Of a DNA stretch of 64,000 bases, positions 21,948 through 31,784 are shown in pieces (the stretch's first letter is position 1; every line of letters begins with the position of its first letter). The DNA comes from Maniola hyperantus. Its lineage: Eukaryota; Arthropoda; Insecta; Lepidoptera; Nymphalidae. The notes beneath the pieces were generated by a model. It had not been told where the DNA came from. It ran no database searches and worked only from the letters and a program-made list of their open reading frames with translations. The DNA is taken from positions 11,594,001 through 11,658,000 of the forward strand of contig NC_048538.1 of the NCBI RefSeq assembly GCF_902806685.2. The letters are read 5' to 3'. The translations under genes were made by a program, and so were the position numbers.

Positions 21948-22316
21948 TTTGGCGGATAAAGTGTTTGTTGTTAACAATTACTAATCTAAGTACTATAACT
22001 AATAATAATTTTAATGACAGCATGTTGACATACTTCTCTCCACTTTTGATGTCTGTTTAAATAATATTTTATTAATTTTAATAATTGACATTTTGTAATC
22101 GCAATATTTTATTTTGTTTCGTACTCAATATTCTCCTTTAAATACTAATTATTGATGACTTATTTAAATTAGGTATATATTATTGACATTATTGTACTTA
22201 ATAACATTGCACGCCATACTTGGTAATACACTGTTTCCAAAAAAATATTGTAACACCACTTCACGTGTATTTTTTGCAATAAAAAATTATGAATTATGAA
22301 TTATGAATTATGAACT
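21948..22316 (+). other. LINE 3' UTR and 7-bp repeat tail
   Basis: AT-rich untranslated segment after the TAA of ORF2. It holds an AATAAA at 22278-22283 and four AATTATG repeats at 22285-22312, marking the element's 3' end. Confidence 0.8.
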
Positions 22317-22727
22317 GTCTATAATACTGTAGCGAACAATACCTACGCTACATTATTGAAACACGGTATGAGAGACGGAGATTCAACTGTAGTTGCATGT
22401 ACCGACAGGCTTATCGGCTGCGACACACGCCGTGTTTGTTTATTGCCAACCTATATAGAAACCTTGTCTTATGCTTACGTTGTCAAGTTTGGCACTACTG
22501 TTCACCTAGTAATATTGTCTACAAACCCATTGTCATGACTATACAGCTCTGTAAGTTTACAGCATACAGGGCTTTGTAGATATCAGTGTTTAAAAACGTG
22601 ACGTCGAAGTCGATGGCTCAGGAGATGGCAGAGGAGAAGGAAGTACAGGGGCGGAGGGGTATACAGAAGACTCGATTAAAAATATGTTTAAAATATTATA
22701 ATGTAAATAACCAGTATATACAAAGAT
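22317..22727. other. No feature recognised
   Basis: Unique sequence between the LINE and the next dispersed repeat. TGTAGCG...CGCTACA forms a small 7-bp inverted repeat near 22329-22353. Confidence 0.4.
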
Positions 22728-23130
22728 TAAAAAAACCGTCCAAGTGCGAGTCAGACTCGCGCACCGGAGGTATTTTTTTCGACATTTTGCACGAAAAATC
22801 AAAAACTATTATGCATAGAAATAAAGTAAAATCTGTTTTAGAATATACAGGTAAAGCTCTTTCATATTATGATATCCCACTTGGTATAGTTATCTTACTT
22901 TGAAAATTGGAAATACTAATTATTTATTCATTAAAACATATTTTTTAACCACAAATCCTTTGTTTGTGTTATAAGACCTACCTACCTGCCAAATTTCGTA
23001 ATTCTAGTTCGACGGGAAGTACTCTATAGGTTTTTTTGACAGACACGACGGACAAACCGAAAGACAGACAGACAGACAGACAGACAACGCAGTGATCCTA
23101 TAAGGGTTCATTTTTTCCATTTGAGGTGCG
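22728..23130 (+). repeat. Dispersed lepidopteran repeat, second copy
   Basis: Parallel copy of 11165-11605: AAACCGTCCAAGTGCGAGTCAGACTCGCG, then CGACATTTTGCACGAAAAATC, CTGTTTTAGAATATACAGGT, a (GACA)n run near 23060-23085, GTGATCCTATAAGGG and a decayed GAGGTGCG end. The 105-codon frame across it is accidental. Confidence 0.75.
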
Positions 23131-23611
23131 TCGTTATTATTATCGTAAGTATGTTATTATTGTTGTCTTATCACTATCAAAGTCATTAATTCAATACAGA
23201 GTTCTATAGAAACATCAAAAGCTCTACGTCATTCTGATACGTCAGCTTCTTCAACTATAACAGATAACCCTTTACCCTATTATACTTGCTCATTGTCTTT
23301 TATTTACGTCAGGTCACAAAATGCAGTGACTCGGGGCAACGATGAGATTAGGCCGTCTAAATTCAGGCTTAAATTTTAATCGCTGTTTAAGGCTTACCTA
23401 ACGGAGGCACTGAATCGCTGCTTTACGAAACATATTTTGGCAGTAGTTTCTTACTTGCGCGCCAGGGCTTCATTACGGAAGGGTTTATTATGTAAACCAT
23501 ACGCGAATAGGCTTGTATCAACGTTAATGGAATTTGAATATCACGCATATAAGTAAAAAAATAGTAATACACGCATCATAATCCTAATCCAAATATGTAT
23601 CCTAATGATAA
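23131..23611. other. No feature recognised
   Basis: Unique intronic sequence. Confidence 0.4.
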
Positions 23612-23870
23612 TTTAAATATATAAAATCAAAAGCTGACTGACTGACTGAATGATCTATTAAAGCACAGCTCAAACTACTAGATGGACGGGCTGAATTTTG
23701 GCATGCATATTATGATTTTTGGAAATTCAACCCCTAAGGGCGTAATATTGGGGCTTAAAATTTGTCTAGTTTAATTTAATTAGCTGAAATTTAAAATGGA
23801 ATATATGCTACTTTTTGGAAATCTGCGGGATTTTAAAAACTCATATCCACGCGGATGAGGTCGTATGCTT
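23612..23870 (+). mobile_element. Decayed Helitron, family A
   Basis: TTTAAATATATAAAATCAAAAG, ACTGACTGACTGAATGATC, CACAGCTCAAACTACTAGATGG, GGCATGCATATTATGA, CAACCCCTAAGGGCGTAAT, and an end CCACGCGGATGAGGTCGTATGC without CTAG. Confidence 0.7.
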
Positions 23871-24490
23871 CTTTATAATATCTAAATCTTTATAATTACG
23901 AATCATGAATATCAAAATATTATAAGGAGATACTCGTAATAGTGCTCTCATATTTTTAGGATAAATGAATTTCTACCAAAATTATCGCAGAATTTGTGGG
24001 CGTAAATGGCAAAATTATTTAAAAGATTAGCCAAACAAATCCTGAGTTATTAGTTATAATGGAAAAGAAATAAGAGGAAACAGTCCATGGATAGTTACAG
24101 AAATCGTGATCAGCTAGACGCGTTATTTTTCACTTGGCTTTATTTTTACGCGGAGCTACATCGACGGGCAGCATCGAACGGGATCCTAATCAATTTAATT
24201 TATCAGGGTTCCCCCGAGGCGGCCATTCACTTCATTTAATGCGCGTATTTTGCGGCTGGGCTGATTGTTTTGAACCATTCAGCTGTACGGTCCATTTAGA
24301 TTAATTATGGGATTACTTAATTTCATTGTGAATTATGAATTAAGTTATCACGTTACAATAATGAAATCATATTAGTGTATTATATTCAAAATTGTAGTAT
24401 CAGTCATTCTTCCGCGTGAAAATACTTTTGTATTCAAACTTTAATGACGTCTTTTAACGCCTTTCAATCTAGAAATTATAAACGAGATAC
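23871..24490. other. Unique DNA; possible conserved block 24150-24340
   Basis: No gene. The 24150-24340 stretch (CATCGACGGGCAGCATCG ... GCGGCTGGGCTGATTG) is GC-richer than its neighbours and carries no repeat motif, so it is a candidate conserved non-coding element. Confidence 0.35.
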
Positions 24491-24535
24491 CTATGTCCAG
24501 CAGTCGACGTCCATCGGTTGACAATGATGATGATG
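24491..24535 (+). mobile_element. RTE-like LINE extreme 3' end
   Basis: TATGTCCAGCAGTCGACGTC, CATCGGTTGACAATGATGATGATG: the last codons and tail of the family seen at 33955-34292. Confidence 0.7.
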
Positions 24536-25306
24536 AACTTTTTTGTTTGACTCGGGAGGTCACGATCTACAGCCGGAAAAGCGAGCCGCTAGACCAACGA
24601 AGCAGTTCCAATATATTAATTTATTATATTACTACCCGGTTACCCGGGGGCAAATCTAAGAAATGTAGATGCAATCCGTCAGCTACGCAGCTGCCATAAG
24701 AAATATTAATTATCACAATGAAATAGGAAAGATGGCAATCGAAGACCGAAATGAGGATAGAATTACGACGGTGGCAGCATTTGTCTCGGCAACTAATAAA
24801 GGAGACAATATTGCACTCGATACGTATAAATGTGTGAGCAACATTTGGGGCGTGATATTAATTCCGCCAGTAATTGCGATCGGTTTCCACCCCGGGCTGC
24901 AGCCATGAGCCATGAATACGGGAGTTACCGCTATTTGTTCCTGACTTTGCGGTTTAGGGTTTTACCTCGACCCCGTCCTATATATTTTATTTTCTACGAG
25001 TTTTGTCCAAACACAATAGCCGAGTGGATTATCAGGACTATTCCAATAGTACCTACCTACTAGCTTTGTACGCGATAATACTAATTGGCGATTAAGTGGT
25101 TGCAGAACTACCAAATCATCATGAAATATTGTTTCCGTAATTCAAGAAACTATGTAATAGTTTTTTAGTAAAATAGCTTTGTAAGCCTTAAACCTCATTT
25201 TTAATAGTCAATAGGTATTTCAGTTGCTATATAGCATGTGGGGACTATAACGACTTGTAAAATTAGCTGCCCGATAACTCGAACATGGGTGCTCGTAGCA
25301 TATCAA
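24536..25306. other. No feature recognised
   Basis: Unique sequence. Overlapping short open frames on both strands at 24669-25063 have no recognisable content. Confidence 0.35.
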
Positions 25307-25745
25307 TCAATCAATGAGCCTGTTTGCGTCCACTGCTGGACATAGGCCTTCCCTAGAGCGCGCCACCACACACGATCCTCTGCCTTCCTCATCCACCCAC
25401 TTCCCGCTACCTTCTTAAGGTCGTCAGTGCAGCGGGTTGGAGGTCGTCCCACACTGCACTTGCCGACACGCGGTCTCCACTCCAGAACACGTCTGCCCCA
25501 GCGGCCATCGGTTCTGCGGCAGACGTGGCCTGCCCACTGCCACTTCAGCTAGCTAATTCGTTGAGCTATGTCAGTCACTTTGGTTCTCCGACGGATTTCC
25601 TCGTTGCGGATTTAGTCTCTCAGAGAGACACCCAACATAGCTCGCTCCATAGCACGCTGAGGAACTTTGAACTTGTGGACAAGGCCAACTGTCAGTGTCC
25701 ACGTCTCAGCACCATACGTCATCACGTAGCCCATAGTACGAATTA
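25307..25745 (-). pseudogene. RTE-like LINE reverse transcriptase C-terminal fragment
   Basis: On the minus strand the 25745-to-25612 part encodes YGAETWTLTVGLVHKF...QRAMERAMLGVSLRD followed by a stop. Further on, the frame decays but WPVGRPPTRCTDDL-like, KKVAGSGWMRKAEDR and ALGKAYVQQWT-like segments remain, ending at the Q-W-T sequence before the 3' tail. These are the hallmark C-terminal blocks of RTE-type LINEs. The fragment lacks the endonuclease and catalytic RT domains. It abuts a small fold-back element at 25754. Confidence 0.85.
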
Positions 25746-25753
25746 AAAAATAA

Positions 25754-25886
25754 TGTACATCGACCTTTAGATAGAGATAGCGGTTTTGTAGTCTCTGTCG
25801 TTTAGACCGACAAAACGTCACATAGGTATGAGTGACAGAGACAACGCTCGACAAAGCCGAAATCTCATTCTAAAGGTTGATGTACA
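25754..25886. mobile_element. 133-bp MITE with 18-bp inverted ends
   Basis: TGTACATCGACCTTTAGA at the left and TCTAAAGGTTGATGTACA at the right are inverse complements with one mismatch. Sub-terminal GTCTCTGTCG and TGACAGAGAC also pair imperfectly. It has no coding capacity. The superfamily is uncertain because no clear target duplication is seen. Confidence 0.75.
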
Positions 25887-28800
25887 ATTATACTTCTGGC
25901 CGGCTACTGCACACTCCGCACACGGCGGCGTAGCGGTCGCTTTCAAAATGGGATGCGTTTTAGGAAACCCCACCACTCTGAATCTACGTACGTATTAAAA
26001 TGGTTCATATCCTGTTGACCAGCTGCTGGCTTATTAAAATTAAGCCTTTAGAATTTGAAGCCGCTTAAAAGACGATAACTTATAAATTAACAGGCAACTG
26101 AACACAAAATATGGCTGAAATTATTTTAGATGCTATTGTGTAGACTCGTTTAAAAACGAAAAATGTTGCTACACGGAAGCAATATTGAATTTCAAAGTTG
26201 TGTTACCAAATAACACTGTGCCTGCATACCCAACTGTGTGTGCAACCAATTAATTTCTGTCCTTGTTCAGAAAAAGTCATCTAGAACTGCCGAGTTATAT
26301 AAGTACAACTTTAGAACTTTGTAACAAAATTACGTCAAGTTATCCAACTTCATATAAAGTAGCCGTTGTAAGCGGAATACTTTCACGTACAAATTCTAAC
26401 ACGTAAAATTCACTGGTCCGGAGCCAAGATGTAGGCATAATGTCCACATTTAGAGATCTTTGACGTGAAATGCAACTTGAATTACGCTTGGAAGTACGAA
26501 CTTTATATTTTATTGGGAACTTTTATCGATTCTCGAGGAGACTAAATGGGTTGCAAAATTTGAAGAGCTTTTAGTTTTATTTCTAACTAGAAATAAAACT
26601 AAAAGCTCTTCTTTCTTCTAGTTTAACTAAACTTGAAGATTCAGGAGATTTACGTTTAAGGTTTGATTTGCTGTAGATATTTGAGACTCGAGATTTAATA
26701 GAGCTTCGTATGATTGCCATTGCGAGAAAAATAGTGGTAATAATAATATTATTATGTACAGCTCAGCCTATTAAGTTATTTAGATATATTATGTAAGTTT
26801 GTCCTTTTGTGACGCTTTAAAACCGAAAAGTAATTCGCTTAAACCTGGGGAAAGTTAATAATAATGTTATAATGAAAGGGTTCAAGTTTTGCAACTTTTT
26901 TTTGTTGTTAAAATTGCTGCCTTAGAATTTCCATAAAACAAAATTATTTTATGTCATCACACATGAAAGGTTATTAAACATAAGTATAGCCAAAAACCAA
27001 TATCTCCCTATTTTATTTTGAAATGTGTTCTGATAAAATAATATTATTATATTATTTTTCACACGGATAACTTTGACATTTACAACCGATTTCCTCGTGT
27101 TTTGTTAGAAAACTTAGTTGTTTCTTGTAAAAAGAAAATAAGGCGTCGTCTTCTTAAAGATAAGTAGGACGTAACTCCATTCGGCAAAAGGCCTCTCGAC
27201 TCAACGGCCGTGTAGTGCTACCAAGTTGTAGAGACCTGCCACTTCTCTGGTATCGGCAAAAGATTGGTAGAAAATAGGGGTTAGCGTGAGGATGTGGTGG
27301 GTCGATTATTAGTGGTCGTGTTATACACAGTCAGCTCGATGTGTGAACGGAGGTCCTCGTTATTTTCAATTTCCATATACTGTAAGGGTGGTAAATCGGG
27401 CGGAATGGAAATATACCCGGATACGGAATAATCTACCACCTTACAAAGATTAGAGGAAAAAAATAATTTACTTACTTGATCTATCTACCTAGTAAAGAAT
27501 AGAAGCTAGCCGTCGACTCCCTTGTAATGTATATGAGGTGTTATAAATGAAATTTGCTAGATGTTAGGCAAAATTGTTTTTAATGTAACTTTTACCGGGG
27601 TCGCTTAATACATAAGGATGGCTAATAATGCTTAGTTATTCTAGCTTAATGCCAAGACTTAATTTAGATACATTCGAATGCCTTAGGTAGATAGTACATA
27701 AATCTATGTTTTAAATTTAAGATGCCATTGGCATGGAATAGACAATGACACAGTAAAATTCATAAAATTGTTTCAAAATAAAAGCTCAGTAGTAAAGACA
27801 GGGTTCTTACTGTACACATACACTAAGAAGGTTCACTAAACTGTTGCAGGATACAAACATTTGCTTACTTGTAGGTGCGAAGACTGCAAGGTAGCTGGAC
27901 GGCATCGGCCAAGATCCAAAACTCAATTTATTTGATTCTTCACAACCGAAATGTTTCATTACAAAGATTTTCACCAAGTCTTATCCATAGCAATTAAGTT
28001 GTCAACGTGAATGTGCAAAAGAAATAAATACGAAAACCGAAAACGCAAACGGAAAACTAAAACGGAAAACTGAAGCTAAACGTAAAACGTAAACGTAAAC
28101 CCTGTAACAAAGAAAAACAAGATTATAATTTGTGCTGTGTGAAAATTTCGACACGTGGAATTTTCCCGATCAAACACAACTCACCTATTGAACTCCTGGC
28201 CACCAATGGTTTTCAGAAGTCCACCCACAACCCATTATCCTCATTTATTTGGGAAGTTAAAATAACTGGAACTGAAAGAAATCATGAGATTAGGATTTTC
28301 TCTAACCAAACCGCCATTTTGTCGAATCCACATTACTTGATTTTTCACTCACCATAACTGATGAAACATTGAAAATACGTTAGGATGACTAAAATTTATG
28401 ACTATTGTATTTTTCCAGGCGAAGCCATGGGCGAAAAGAAGTGAGATTTTCCTGGAACGAAAAAAATTCGTCTTCACATGTTGACTCCAGGAAAATTCTA
28501 AATCTCAGCAATCGGTGTTGCCAGACGCAACCCGAGTGTGGCCGCTCTCAGTTAGTTTGATCATAAAGCCAATTCATTTTTGAATATTTGCGGAACCTAA
28601 GGATATATTATAAGAACCGTTTTGTTAATGACTTAACAATAAACAAATGATATTATGGTTTTATTTAATTATTTTGTTTTATTTTTACGACAATTGACAA
28701 CGAAGCAAACGCCATCTATTGTGGCTCGAATGAACTCTGAACATCGACCCACGCGTAGTTCTGCACCTTGATGCTAGGTGGCACCAACATACTTTGAACA

Positions 28801-29747
28801 AAATAGATTTTAATTAAAAGCGAAACGCTAATTAGTAGTTCAAAATTTACAACGTCACAATACAAGCGCTCTTACTATAGTACGTTGTCGTGTACGAGTA
28901 TGAGGGTGTATTAAGCTATGAATCTTATAAAGGCTCCAGTACATATTTTAATATGCTTAGGCATTTTTTTAAATATTACTTGGTGGCATTATGGTTTGTT
29001 TTGGTTGGGAAAAAGTAAAAATCTGCTAAAAGGTTGTTTAGTGAATTTATTGTTTTTTTTGTAAAGATTAACGAATTAATTTCGCAAAAAATAGCACAGG
29101 AATCATTTATAATGTTTTTTATCTCGCGTTGCGTAAAATTTATAACGGAAGATGGTGTTATTATAACACGTTTCAGGCAACAGCACCGGCACTCACGGCA
29201 AGGTAGCGGAGGGTGGGAGGGTACAAGGAGAAAATTGTATTTCCATTTTTACAATTTCAATTTAGTATTAATTCGAGTCTGGAGCCCGGTCGGGAGCGCC
29301 GCCACATGTAAAATATGGATCGGCTAAGTGAAATTAAAATGCTCTATAAATTGCGATTTTTGCAAGTCCTAAAGTGGAGAAGGCTTTTTATTATTTATCG
29401 CCCGAGCGCTCGTGGCCGACGTCGACTTACTGAAAATCGCTGTTATTATTCAATTTACTTGTTTAAAGTTTTTACTTTAATGCCAGTTTTCATTTTTTAA
29501 GCCTATAAAGACCTTCCACGTCTTTTGTATCGAATATAAAAGTTTATAAAATTGAAACTCTATACTAAATAAAATTTTACGAAATGCATTTATTTTCTGT
29601 AGTGTGTTTCACTGTAATGGATTTGAATAAATTATTTTATTGAATGAATTATTTTATTGTTTTATTTCAATACATAAATATAATTTGTTGGTAGTAGGTA
29701 TACGTATACGTAATCTCTATATATTGTTATTTTAGGTAAATTTTTTA
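25887..29747. other. Unique intronic DNA with a perfect palindrome; no gene
   Basis: No coding sequence recognised. It includes the 23-bp-arm palindrome at 26562-26611 (listed separately). It also has an inverted repeat around TTTTCCTGGA / TCCAGGAAAA (28443-28506) and an A-rich stretch of AAAACGG/CGTAAA variants at 28021-28105. Open frames of 61-97 codons near 28130-29500 have no recognisable content. Confidence 0.4.
26562..26611. repeat. Perfect palindrome, 23-bp arms, 4-nt loop
   Basis: Left arm 26562-26584 and right arm 26589-26611 are exact inverse complements (GAAGAGCTTTTAGTTTTATT.. and its complement), separated by AACT. There is no repeat-family motif around it. Confidence 0.9.
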
Positions 29748-29870
29748 ATTCACTATAGGCACTCGCTTGACCGTGATGGAAAGACACACATGGAAAGTAA
29801 TGATTTGGCCTAAGATGATTCCTAGAAGATGCCGCTTCACTCTTATTTCTATATTAACCACTTAAGGGTA
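29748..29870 (+). repeat. Dispersed repeat fragment
   Basis: AATTCACTATAGGCACTCGCTTGACC, GTAATGATTTGGCCTAAGATG, CTAGAAGATGCCGCTTCACTC. The first ~22 bp recur inside the Helitron at 58849-59036. I believe it is a common lepidopteran repeat but cannot name its class. Confidence 0.5.
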
Positions 29871-30097
29871 CCTACAGTGTTTTTTATATCATTTAAGATA
29901 TGAGTGGGTCAAAAGGGATTGATAAAATAATGTGCCAAAAAAAAGTGACACGCAGTCAGTGAATATTATTAACGCAATCACTGAAAAGTACATGGCAATT
30001 GAGTTATGATGCTAGCTTACTTGATTTGGCTTACTTTTGATACTACGTGTACCAATGGGTTAAATATTTTATTTATTAAGAAATACGATGCGATCAG

Positions 30098-30330
30098 TAC
30101 CCTTATTATAAATGCGAAAGTGTGTCTGTTTGTTGGTTTATTGGTTTGTTGGTTTGTCCTTCAATCAAGTCGAAACGGTGCAACGGATTGACGTGATTTT
30201 CTGCATGGGTATAGATAAAGACCTGGAGAGTGACATAGGGTACTTTTTATTTTATCCCGGCAAATCAAAGAGTTCCCACAGGATTTTTAAAACCTAATTC
30301 CACGCGGACATAGTCGCTGGCATAAGCTAG
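30098..30330 (+). mobile_element. Non-autonomous Helitron, family C
   Basis: CTTATTATAAATGCGAAAGTG, a GTTTGTTGGTTTATTGG run, TTTGTCCTTCAATCAAG, GGTGCAACGGATTGACGTG, TGCATGGGTATAGATAAAG, CAAATCAAAGAGTTCCCACAGG, and end CACGCGGACATAGTCGCTGG, CATAAGCTAG|T. Related pieces are at 5556, 12140(-) and 41513-41715. Confidence 0.75.
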
Positions 30331-30362
30331 TGTTAAATAATAACCAATTATTTAACACTAGC
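30326..30362. repeat. Perfect palindrome, 16-bp arms, at a Helitron 3' end
   Basis: GCTAGTGTTAAATAAT (30326-30341), loop AACCA, and its exact complement (30347-30362). The left arm includes the CTAG end of the Helitron just upstream. It sits about 240 bp before the Rbp6 exon. Confidence 0.9.
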
Positions 30363-30517
30363 GTATGGTACAAACACCAGTTGTTAGCTATTAAACACCA
30401 ATTACAACAAAGCAATAAGAAAGGCAAATGGAGAGAAAAAAAAAAGAAGCCAATCTTAGTACCGACCTAGAACAGTCTCCGACCGCCATGTGGGAGGAAA
30501 AAAGGGAGGAACACATT

Positions 30518-30535
30518 AAAAAAAAAAAAAAAAAA
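30518..30535 (+). repeat. A18 homopolymer
   Basis: Eighteen consecutive A, 63 bp upstream of the exon, preceded by an A-rich purine stretch (30421-30517). It could be the tail of an unrecognised retroposed sequence. Confidence 0.8.
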
Positions 30536-30598
30536 CAATAATAGTAACTAAAAATTGTATTTTCTATTAGGTAAGATTGAATTTTCTTTTTGTTACAG

Positions 30599-30683
30599 GG
30601 GCTTTGGGTTTATCACATTCAGCGACCCAGCCAGCGTAGACAAAGTTTTAGCGCAAGCAACACACGAATTAGATGGTAAAAAG
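30599..30683 (+). CDS. Rbp6: Rbp6/Musashi-family RNA-binding protein, exon (end of RRM1)
   Basis: An 85-bp internal exon flanked by a TTTTCTTTTTGTTACAG acceptor and a GTACGA donor. Its first base completes a codon begun in an upstream exon, and 28 full codons follow, reading GFGFITFSDPASVDKVLAQA then THELDGKK. GFGFITF is the RNP1 motif on beta-3 of an RRM. VDKVLAQ..HELDGKK matches the end of the first RRM in Musashi-family proteins, which bind UAG-containing RNA sites to control translation. The frame continues, phase 0, into the exon at 52211, giving the diagnostic KK-IDPKVAFPRRAHPK join. No stop occurs in frame before the donor. RRM1's beginning, RRM2 and the tail are outside the window. 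Identity with Rbp6 is from memory of the family. Confidence 0.9.
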
Positions 30684-30756
30684 GTACGAACTTTTCATAT
30701 CTTGTTTCGCTTAACACAAAATCTTTTGCTGAGTTAAAAAGTTTTCTTTAATATAA

Positions 30757-30945
30757 TAGAGCCTCAATAGCTCAACGGGCAAAGCAGTGAACTGAAAACC
30801 GAAAGGTCGACGGTTCAAACCCCGCCCGTTGCACTATTATCGTACCTACTCCTAGCACAAGCTTAACGCTTAGTTGGAGAGGAAAGGGGAATATTAGTCA
30901 TTTAACATAGCTAATATTCTTTAAAAAAATAAGAATAATGTAATG
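30757..30945 (+). mobile_element. tRNA-derived SINE
   Basis: The head GAGCCTCAATAGCTCAACGGGCAAAGC..ACTGAAAACCGAAAGGTC looks like a tRNA body: A box TAGCTCAACGGG and B box GGTTCAAACCCC, anticodon-like GAAAA. The tRNA-unrelated part is CCCGTTGCACTATTATCG, CCTACTCCTAGCACAAGC, TTGGAGAGGAAAGGGGAATA, TTAGTCATTTAACATAGC, and ends in an A-rich tail. It is a SINE and not a functional tRNA: the acceptor ends do not pair and no 3' terminator of the usual kind follows. It is in sense, 74 bp after the exon. Confidence 0.85.
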
Positions 30946-31238
30946 TTTATTAAAAATGGAAATTAGACTGTTTTTAAGAAGATATTTTTGCTTTTTAATT
31001 TATCAACGTTCAGATTTAGGTTGCCGCAAACCACAGAAGCATGTCTCTTTTTTTAAAATCTTATTTAGAAATCTTCATTACATGCACATATACAGGAAAA
31101 CAACCAATAAAATATGTAATTTTTTTTAAAATTATTTAATATTTTTAAGAAATAGGTATATTTTTCAAAGCATGACAGCGGTTAAGATTATTGCACTATA
31201 GTTCCATGATAGGTAGGTACCTACTTAATATTTTTATC

Positions 31239-31281
31239 TATAGGTATGTAACTCAACCCAGGGTTGAGTTAGACACCTATA
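31239..31281. repeat. 43-nt hairpin palindrome
   Basis: Outer arms TATAGGT / ACCTATA (7 bp), a 4x4 internal loop, then AACTCAACCC / GGGTTGAGTT (10 bp) around a single A. Confidence 0.85.
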
Positions 31282-31458
31282 ATTATTTTTATATTAGAAA
31301 TACTTCAATAATAAATAAAACATAGCTACAAAATGAGGAAAATCAAGTACCATAGAACTATAAGGACGATAATATAATCTAATCAGAAGAGAGATTTTTT
31401 TGATCTAATGAAACACTATTCCCAGCCAACAGGACGCTATTTTTTGAAGCACGCGCTT

Positions 31459-31594
31459 TATAGTATGCGACAGGTCGACATGGTAATCGGGAAGGGAACG
31501 CCCTGCACACCCTCACAGCTGCAGACGTGTGGACAAGCGGGTCGTCCCCTCTACCACATACCCCGATTGCCATCTCAACCTGTCGTGGACTATA
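31459..31594 (-). mobile_element. hAT-type MITE (copy of 9290 family)
   Basis: Ends TATAGTATGCGACAGGTCG and AACCTGTCGTGGACTATA, sub-terminal GTAATCGGGAAGG / CCCCGATTGCC. The interior matches the reverse complement of 31637-31784 (GGGAACGCCC.GCACACCC.CACAGC). No target duplication is recognisable. Confidence 0.8.
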
Positions 31595-31636
31595 GGTGTC
31601 TTAAGGTGCGTAAACCCCGCTCCAATATTTATATCA

Positions 31637-31784
31637 TATAGTCCGCGACAGTTGAGATGGCAATCGGGGTATGAGACCGGGGTCCCGCACACCCACACGT
31701 TACCCACGCTTGTCCGCACCAGGGGCTGTGCGGGTGTGCGGGGCGTTCCCTCGCCGATTGCCTTCCAACATGTCGCGTACTATA
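31637..31784 (+). mobile_element. hAT-type MITE, opposite to its neighbour
   Basis: Ends TATAGTCCGCGACAGTTGAGATG and ATGTCGCGTACTATA, with GTCCGCACCAGGGGCTGTG and CGGGTGTGCGGGGCGTTCCC inside. It lies 42 bp from, and inverted to, the copy at 31459-31594. The small open frames on both strands here are by-products of its GC-rich arms. Confidence 0.8.

Larger units (their letters stand above)
18811..22316 (+). mobile_element. CR1/Jockey-group non-LTR retrotransposon, 5'-truncated
   Basis: Order: broken ORF1 remnant, intact ORF2 (endonuclease plus reverse transcriptase), 370-bp 3' UTR, an AATAAA at 22278-22283 and four AATTATG units at 22285-22312. A short tandem-repeat tail instead of poly(A) is characteristic of CR1/L2-type elements. 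The 5' boundary is inferred from where ORF1-like coding begins. It lies in sense orientation inside the Rbp6 intron, so its polyadenylation signal could in principle act on the host transcript. Target-site duplications could not be fixed by eye. Confidence 0.85.
1..30598 (+). other. Rbp6: Intron upstream of the first visible Rbp6 exon
   Basis: The 3' splice site of the 85-bp exon is at 30597-30598 (pyrimidine-rich tract, then TGTTACAG). No upstream exon for RRM1 was recognised in the window, so the whole stretch is inferred to be intron. It is at least 30.6 kb, and its donor lies outside the window. An unrecognised alternative first exon or antisense transcript within it cannot be excluded. 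Confidence 0.6.

Noticed and set aside
22586..22903. 105-codon frame
   Set aside because: Spans unique sequence and a dispersed repeat. The parallel repeat at 11165 does not keep the frame.
30763..30835. A tRNA-like sequence with A and B boxes
   Set aside because: Its 5' and 3' acceptor ends do not pair, and it continues into the unrelated body and A-rich tail of a SINE. It is annotated as a SINE and not a tRNA gene.
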